Assembly: GCA_041287865.1 (NCBI GenBank)
Contig: JBGGMV010000037.1
Coordinates: forward strand, 10,832 to 74,831
From: JAPWJZ01 sp041287865
Lineage (GTDB): Bacteria > Pseudomonadota > Alphaproteobacteria > Micavibrionales > UBA2020
Direction: 5' to 3'
Length of the DNA: 64,000 bases
Positions 59,911 to 64,000 of the stretch are shown here, piece after piece. The notes below the pieces were generated by a model. The model did no database searches and was not told where the DNA came from. It saw only the letters and a program-made list of their open reading frames with translations. The position numbers and the translations under genes are program-made. The number at the start of each line of letters is the position of its first letter. Position 1 is the stretch's first letter.

Positions 59911-60621
59911 TTATTTCTTGAGGCCTTTGATCTGCAGCCGCGGCATCTTGCCGTAGGACTGCAGTTTCGCCTGCCGCAGTTTGCCCGCGAAGCCTTCGGT
60001 GTCGAGGCCCTGTTTGTAATTGGCCGGTGCTGCGGCCCAGACGGCGGAGAAATCGTCGGGGCGATCCATCCAGAGCGGCGCTTTCAGCAGCAGGCCCAGC
60101 TGGCCTTTCTCGCAAATCTTTTGCAGCGCGGTGTCGCCGTCGGGGCCCTTGCCCAGCAGATCCTGCGCGGTGAAACCGCCGCCCAGCTGCGCCAGCGTGA
60201 TCACTTGCGGAAACTGCCCCAGCTTCGCCAGATGGTGGAACTGGTTCACGCCCGATGTCGCGCTTTCCGCGCGGATATCCTGCAGCGACGAGAACGCAAG
60301 CGTCGCTTGGCCTGTCGTCAGCTCTTCGGCCTGCTGTTTGACGGCCAGCGTTTTCGAAAGCGCATCGCGGCCCCAGATGGCGGCGAGGTCGGCGGGCGTT
60401 TCGGCGTTGTCGTTGCGCGCGCCGGCCTTCGCGCCGCGCGTCAGCAATGCGGCGGCAAATTTTTCATCGCCCCAGATGGCGGCATGGTGCAGCAGCGAGG
60501 CGCCGCGCGCATCTTTCCACGCATCCGCCCCGACCCCGCTGTCGAGCGCGGCTAATACAGCGCCTGCGTCGCGCGCGGCGACGGCCTTTGTGATCTCGGC
60601 GATATAATCGGGTTGGGACAT
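59911..60621 (-). CDS. Ankyrin-repeat protein with shared C-terminal module
   Basis: 236 residues. Ankyrin repeats in the first ~90 residues (RGASLLHHAAIWGDEKFAAA, ETPADLAAIWGRDALSKTL), a helical middle, another ankyrin-like pair, and the end PLWMDRPDDFSAVWAAAPAN followed by GFAGKLRQAKLQ and MPRLQIKGLKK. This final ~55-residue module lines up with that of the ANK protein at 56774. No export signal. Its 3' end touches the stop of the tandem copy 2 gene. Confidence 0.85.
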   Translation of the reverse strand: MSQPDYIAEITKAVAARDAGAVLAALDSGVGADAWKDARGASLLHHAAIWGDEKFAAALLTRGAKAGARNDNAETPADLAAIWGRDALSKTLAVKQQAEELTTGQATLAFSSLQDIRAESATSGVNQFHHLAKLGQFPQVITLAQLGGGFTAQDLLGKGPDGDTALQKICEKGQLGLLLKAPLWMDRPDDFSAVWAAAPANYKQGLDTEGFAGKLRQAKLQSYGKMPRLQIKGLKK

Positions 60622-60669
60622 GGCATTGGTTTACCATAGCCACGCCGCGACAGAAAGAGCGATAAATGA

Positions 60670-60679
60670 TTGCCATAAT
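60670..60679 (+). promoter_or_regulatory. TTGCCATAAT promoter-like element
   Basis: Exact copy of the recurrent element, 75 nt upstream of the exported repeat protein at 60755. Confidence 0.4.
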
Positions 60680-60754
60680 CAGGAACGGCTTGCGGCGGCT
60701 GGCGGTTGGTTTCACAAGCGGCACTAACAGAACCTGAATAGAGGAGAAAAACAC

Positions 60755-61282
60755 ATGAAAAACAACGCAAAAAACCTGATGATCGGCGTCTGCGCGCTGG
60801 CGCTTTTCGCCCTGGCCCCCGTTCCCTCGGACGCGGCCGAAGTCAAAGGCAAAACCCGTTCCTACACGGGCTCCACGACCACGATCGACAATAACCTCGA
60901 CAGCAGCGTCACCACCGGCGACAACGTCCGCATCAATGGCGGCATCCGCACCGGCGACAACCTGTCGAACACCACCAGCGACACGACCGTCAATTCCACC
61001 ACCTCGACCACCGCTTCGGGCTCCGGCACGACCTCGGGCAGCACGACCAGCGTGACGGGTTCGAAAACCACGGTCGACAATAACCTCGACAGCAGCGTGC
61101 TGACCGGCGACAACGTCCGCATCAACGGCGGCATCCGCACCGGCACGAATACCTCGAACACCGGCGTGAAGACCAAGGTCGAAAGCGATACCTCGACCGT
61201 CGTCAAGGAAGAGGCCCCCGGCAAATCCGCCGTCCACCGCAAGGACACCAAGCGCAAAAGCTGGTGGAGCTGGGGCGATTAA
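60755..61282 (+). CDS. Exported Thr/Ser/Asn-rich protein with a duplicated 26-residue unit
   Basis: 175 residues. Signal peptide (MKNNAKNLMIGVCALALFAL, ending SDAA), then a polar region with two copies of TT[IV]DNNLDSSV-x-TGDNVRINGG-IRTG, separated by a Thr/Ser/Gly stretch. The C-terminus is basic and ends WWSWGD. The unit, rich in Asn, Asp and Gly turns, recalls beta-solenoid or surface-adhesion repeats, but with only two copies this is a guess. A strong terminator follows, so it is probably a single-gene transcript. Confidence 0.78.
   Translation: MKNNAKNLMIGVCALALFALAPVPSDAAEVKGKTRSYTGSTTTIDNNLDSSVTTGDNVRINGGIRTGDNLSNTTSDTTVNSTTSTTASGSGTTSGSTTSVTGSKTTVDNNLDSSVLTGDNVRINGGIRTGTNTSNTGVKTKVESDTSTVVKEEAPGKSAVHRKDTKRKSWWSWGD
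60878..60955 (+). repeat. 78-bp coding repeat, unit 1
   Basis: Direct repeat of 61067-61144 inside the exported protein gene; about 72 of 78 positions are identical by eye, encoding 26 residues in the same frame. Confidence 0.9.
61067..61144 (+). repeat. 78-bp coding repeat, unit 2
   Basis: Second unit of the in-frame 78-bp repeat. The near identity at DNA level, including silent positions, points to a recent duplication or gene conversion. Confidence 0.9.
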
Positions 61283-61310
61283 CACTTTTTAGCCGCACCT
61301 GACCGTTAAA

Positions 61311-61336
61311 GGGGAGCCCGACCGGCTCCCCTTTTT
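61311..61336 (+). terminator. Rho-independent terminator
   Basis: Stem GGGGAGCC / GGCTCCCC (8 bp, 5-nt loop) followed by TTTTT, 29 nt after the stop of the exported repeat protein. The clearest classical terminator in the window. Confidence 0.92.
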
Positions 61337-61411
61337 CATGGCCGTTTCCGGCTTGATTCCGCAGGGCTTCTCGGTTCTACTCCCGCCATATAACAGAATC
61401 AGGATGGCATC

Positions 61412-62905
61412 ATGACCACGCTTTACGCCGATCTCTCCGAGCTCGAGCACAAGGAGCTTGCAGGCAACGGGCTTTACAACCACGACCTCGCGCCCGTATC
61501 GCAGAAGGATCGTAAGTGGGGCTGGCTCTCGTTCGCCGCGCTGTGGATTTCGATGTCGGCCTGCATCCCCACATACATGCTGGCCTCGTCGCTGATCAGC
61601 GGTGGCATGAACTGGTGGCAGGCGGTGGGCACGATCTTCCTCGGCAACATTATCGTTCTTGCGCCGATGATTTTGAACGCGCATGCCGGCACCAAATACG
61701 GCATTCCCTTCCCCGTTTACTGCCGCGCGTCTTTCGGCACTGTGGGCGCGAACATCCCCGCGATTTTGCGCGCACTGGTCGCATGCGGCTGGTTCGGCAT
61801 CCAGACATGGATCGGCGGCGCTGCGATTTATAAAATCTGCAGCGTGGTTCTCGGCTGGGCCCCGCCCGTGCCGATGGAAGGCCTCGGCATTTCCTGCGGC
61901 GAGCTTGCCTGCTTCCTGCTCTTCTGGGGCATCAATATGTTTGTCATCTACAAGGGCATCGACACCATCCGTTTCCTGCTCAACATCAAGGCGCCGCTGC
62001 TGATCGCACTTGGGCTTGCGCTGCTGGCATGGGCGTATCAGGCTGCCGGCGGTTTCGGCCCGATCCTGTCGCAGCCCTCGGCCTTCGACGAAGGCGGCAA
62101 GAAAGCAGGCGAATTCTGGGCTTATTTCTTCCCGGCGCTGACCGGCATGGTCGGCTTCTGGGCGACATTGTCGCTGAACATCCCCGATTTTTCGCGCTAC
62201 GCGAAAACGCAGAAGGATCAGGCCGTGGGGCAGATTGTCGGCCTGCCGCTGACGATGGCGCTCTATTCCTTTATCGGCGTGGCCGTCACCTCGGCCACCG
62301 TCATCATTTACAAGGGCGACCCCATCTGGGACCCCGTGGTCGTGCTGACGAAATTCACCAACCCCGTGGTGCTGGTGGTATCCATGCTGGCACTCTGCCT
62401 TGCGACGCTGGCGACCAACATCGCCGCCAACGTGGTATCTCCCGCCAACGATTTCGCGCATCTGGCGCCGAAGAAAATATCGTTCCGCACCGGCGGCTAT
62501 ATCACCGGCGTGATCGGCATTCTGATGATGCCGTGGAAACTGGTGGCCGATCCTTCCGGTTACATCTTCACATGGCTGATCGGCTATGGCGCGCTGCTGG
62601 GGCCCATCGGCGGCATTCTGATTGCGGATTATTTCGTCATCCACAAGTGCACGCTCGACCTCAAGGCGCTCTATAGCCCCAAGGGCAAATACCATTACTG
62701 CAATGGTTTCAGCTTCGCGGCGATCACCGCGCTTGTCGCGGGCGCTGCGCCTGCCGTTCCGGGCTTCCTTGTGAATATCGGCGTGCTGGCGAAGGAGTCC
62801 ATTCCCGAGGCGCTGAACCATGTCTATAGCTACGCATGGTTTGCGGGTTTCGGCATTGCCTTCGTGGTCTATACGGTTTTGCGGAAGCTTACTTCTTCCA
62901 CTTGA
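61412..62905 (+). CDS. NCS1 family nucleobase:cation symporter
   Basis: 497 residues, about twelve membrane helices. NCS1 hallmarks near the N-terminus: WGWLSFAALWISMSACIPTY, then GTKYGIPFPVYCRASFG and ALVACGWFGIQTWIGG. It takes up a purine, pyrimidine, allantoin or hydantoin with Na+ or H+; the specific substrate cannot be assigned and no catabolic genes lie beside it. The last 17 bp overlap the convergent thioredoxin-like gene. Confidence 0.92.
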   Translation: MTTLYADLSELEHKELAGNGLYNHDLAPVSQKDRKWGWLSFAALWISMSACIPTYMLASSLISGGMNWWQAVGTIFLGNIIVLAPMILNAHAGTKYGIPFPVYCRASFGTVGANIPAILRALVACGWFGIQTWIGGAAIYKICSVVLGWAPPVPMEGLGISCGELACFLLFWGINMFVIYKGIDTIRFLLNIKAPLLIALGLALLAWAYQAAGGFGPILSQPSAFDEGGKKAGEFWAYFFPALTGMVGFWATLSLNIPDFSRYAKTQKDQAVGQIVGLPLTMALYSFIGVAVTSATVIIYKGDPIWDPVVVLTKFTNPVVLVVSMLALCLATLATNIAANVVSPANDFAHLAPKKISFRTGGYITGVIGILMMPWKLVADPSGYIFTWLIGYGALLGPIGGILIADYFVIHKCTLDLKALYSPKGKYHYCNGFSFAAITALVAGAAPAVPGFLVNIGVLAKESIPEALNHVYSYAWFAGFGIAFVVYTVLRKLTSST

Positions 62906-63446
62906 CGCCGCAGCCGATCGAGGGCGTCTGCTCGGCGGGGCCCCTGCCGGTGGCCGCGATTTCGAGCATGGCATCCAGCAGTTCACGCTTCATCCCCGGC
63001 GCAGGCGGGTTGGAGGGCGAGACGGCGTCGAGCCGCCCGCGATACTGCAAATCGCCATGGCCGTTATAGCCGAAATAATCGGGCGTGCAGACCGCGCCAT
63101 AGGCCTTGGCCGTTTCCTGCGTTTCATCGATCACGTAAGGAAAGGTGAAACCATAGTCGCCCGCAAATTTTTTCATGTTGTCGAAGCTGTCGGCGGGGTG
63201 GCTGACAACATCGTTCGGCATGATGGCGATGACGCCGATGCCGGCGTCCTGCAGCGCCTTCGCGTCCACGGCAAGGCGGCTGGCAATGGCCTTCACATAG
63301 GGGCAGTGGTTGCAGATGAACATCACCACGAAACCCTTCGGCCCCTCTATATCCTTGAGGCTATAGGTTTTTCCATCCACCCCTTTCAGGCTGAAATCAT
63401 GGGGTTTTGCGCCGAAATCGGTCGCGGGCGTGGAAAGCGGGGGCAT
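62889..63446 (-). CDS. Thioredoxin-like AhpC/TSA family protein
   Basis: 185 residues. Thioredoxin fold with a CxxC motif in VVMFICNHCPYVKAI, followed by VIAIMPNDVVSHPADSFDNM and the cis-Pro region AVCTPDYFGYN. This subgroup (CNHCPYV) is widespread in bacteria, and its function is not settled. No signal peptide. The start has AAAGGAGTAA upstream. Confidence 0.88.
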   Translation of the reverse strand: MPPLSTPATDFGAKPHDFSLKGVDGKTYSLKDIEGPKGFVVMFICNHCPYVKAIASRLAVDAKALQDAGIGVIAIMPNDVVSHPADSFDNMKKFAGDYGFTFPYVIDETQETAKAYGAVCTPDYFGYNGHGDLQYRGRLDAVSPSNPPAPGMKRELLDAMLEIAATGRGPAEQTPSIGCGVKWKK

Positions 63447-63518
63447 GGATTACTCCTTTAAATCTGCTGTTTTTAAGCCTAGAATGCCCCGAAAACCAGT
63501 CAAGGGCTGAATTACGTA

Positions 63519-63842
63519 ATGTTGCTTTATTTTCGGGACAAAATCGCCGGCAAGGCCAAGTTCAGCCAGGGGGAGCTGAGCATGATCCTCGGCATCTATG
63601 GCGACCGCGTGAAAAAAGGCGAGTGGCGCGACTATGCGATCGACAGCCTGCCCGACATGGCGCTCTTTTCCGTCTACCGCTCGTCGAAGGAAAGCCCGAT
63701 TTACGCGATTGCGAAAATCCCCTCGCGCAGTTTTTTGAAGCCCGGAAAATTCGCCGTCTTTTCCGGCAACAAGACGATCAAGGAAAGCGCCTCCCTCTCC
63801 GAAGTGCTCGACTTTTTCCGCGAGGAGGAAAAACAGGCATGA
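63519..63842 (+). CDS. DUF2794 family protein
   Basis: 107 residues, matching from memory the alphaproteobacterial DUF2794 pattern: FSQGELSMILGIYGDRVKKGEWRDYAIDSL, with ALFSVYRSSKESPIYAIAKI, and a late SLSEVLDFFREEE helix. Cytosolic; function unknown. Its stop overlaps the start of the next gene (ATGA). Confidence 0.85.
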   Translation: MLLYFRDKIAGKAKFSQGELSMILGIYGDRVKKGEWRDYAIDSLPDMALFSVYRSSKESPIYAIAKIPSRSFLKPGKFAVFSGNKTIKESASLSEVLDFFREEEKQA

Positions 63843-64000
63843 GGATTTTTGTTTTTATTCTGGTGTTGCTGGCTGCCACGCCGTCGTTCGCGGAAGGCAT
63901 CCGTTACTATTCCGACCCCGTCTATCAAAAACTGGCGCCGGAAGACGAACACCCGATGGACGATCTTGTGAAACTGGCGGAGCAGGGCGACGTGCGCGCG
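63839..64000 (+). CDS. Exported protein with probable Sel1/TPR repeats, cut by window end
   Basis: 54 codons visible. Signal peptide (MRIFVFILVLLAATPSFA), then a short polar stretch and MDDLVKLAEQGDVRA, which fits the start of a Sel1-like repeat. Coupled to the DUF2794 gene. The C-terminal part lies beyond the window. Confidence 0.7.
   Translation, partial: MRIFVFILVLLAATPSFAEGIRYYSDPVYQKLAPEDEHPMDDLVKLAEQGDVRA

Noticed and set aside
60878..61144. CRISPR-like or tandem array
   Set aside because: Only two 78-bp units, in frame within one gene and separated by coding sequence; no spacers or cas genes.
61289..62986. 565-codon open frame on the minus strand
   Set aside because: It lies entirely antisense to the clearly recognisable NCS1 permease; the Arg/His/Gly-rich composition is typical of GC-rich shadow frames.

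Overview
This 64 kb window is chromosomal sequence from a GC-rich alphaproteobacterium. Gene order and families support this: a permease-free regulatory PTS (hprK, rapZ, EIIA-Man, HPr, EI) behind accD-folC; NDUFA12-mlaD-DUF2155-aat; ihfB followed by a LapA-type gene; radA-cvpA; rpmI-rplT; der-bamB-YfgM; and small alphaproteobacterial families (DUF2794, PilZ, RidA). There are no tRNA or rRNA genes, CRISPR arrays, transposases or phage genes. An abundance of ankyrin (ANK) proteins suggests a host-associated, predatory or otherwise interaction-rich lifestyle. The species cannot be named from sequence alone; a Micavibrio-like or deep Rhodospirillales-like lineage is a guess.

Layout. 1-8.4 kb (minus): ahcY (partial), regulatory PTS, folC, accD, pyrF, ridA. 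8.7-12.7 kb (plus): four ANK genes coupled by ATGA overlaps. 12.7-15.2 kb (minus): a class II ribonucleotide reductase homologue that appears to have lost its active-site cysteines. 15.4-24.1 kb: complex I accessory NDUFA12, MlaD, DUF2155, Aat, acetyltransferases, ZntB-type transporter, old yellow enzyme, P-loop kinase-like protein, MFS transporter, Ohr. 24.2-27.4 kb: FecR-domain protein with two tandem histidine-rich membrane proteins. 27.4-29.9 kb: Nudix, LapA-like, IhfB, UbiH-like. 30-31.5 kb: two tandem membrane-anchored HExxH proteins. 31.5-37.5 kb: argE, an N-formylglutamate amidohydrolase, and a three-gene unit of two internally duplicated helical proteins around a small I9-propeptide-like protein. 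37.5-50.4 kb: housekeeping (S2P protease, pyrE, PilZ, rpmI-rplT, radA, cvpA, SDR, CDF transporter, der, bamB, YfgM-like), interrupted at 46.3-47.0 kb by an AT-richer gene between inverted repeats. 50.7-60.6 kb: an accessory island with five more ANK proteins, a peroxiredoxin and a 1592-residue multidomain protein. 60.7-64 kb: exported repeat protein, NCS1 permease, thioredoxin-like protein, DUF2794, and a partial Sel1-like exported protein.

The strongest candidate for an undescribed system is the ANK network. Eight of nine ANK proteins, from two loci 40 kb apart, have a similar short basic motif at or near the C-terminus (roughly V-[RK]-x-P-[LI]-x-[LF]-[KR]-[KL]). Two of them (56774-57595 and 59911-60621) also share about 55 residues before it. 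This looks like a common sorting, secretion or docking tag. The ANK island surrounds the 1592-residue protein, which combines a TPR-like region, a Cys-His-Asp (papain/transglutaminase-like) set of residues, a PP2C-like domain whose motifs occur in permuted order, a Pro/Ala-rich linker and a hydrophobic segment. A recurring promoter-like element (TTGNCATWAT) precedes many of the accessory genes and may mark common expression.
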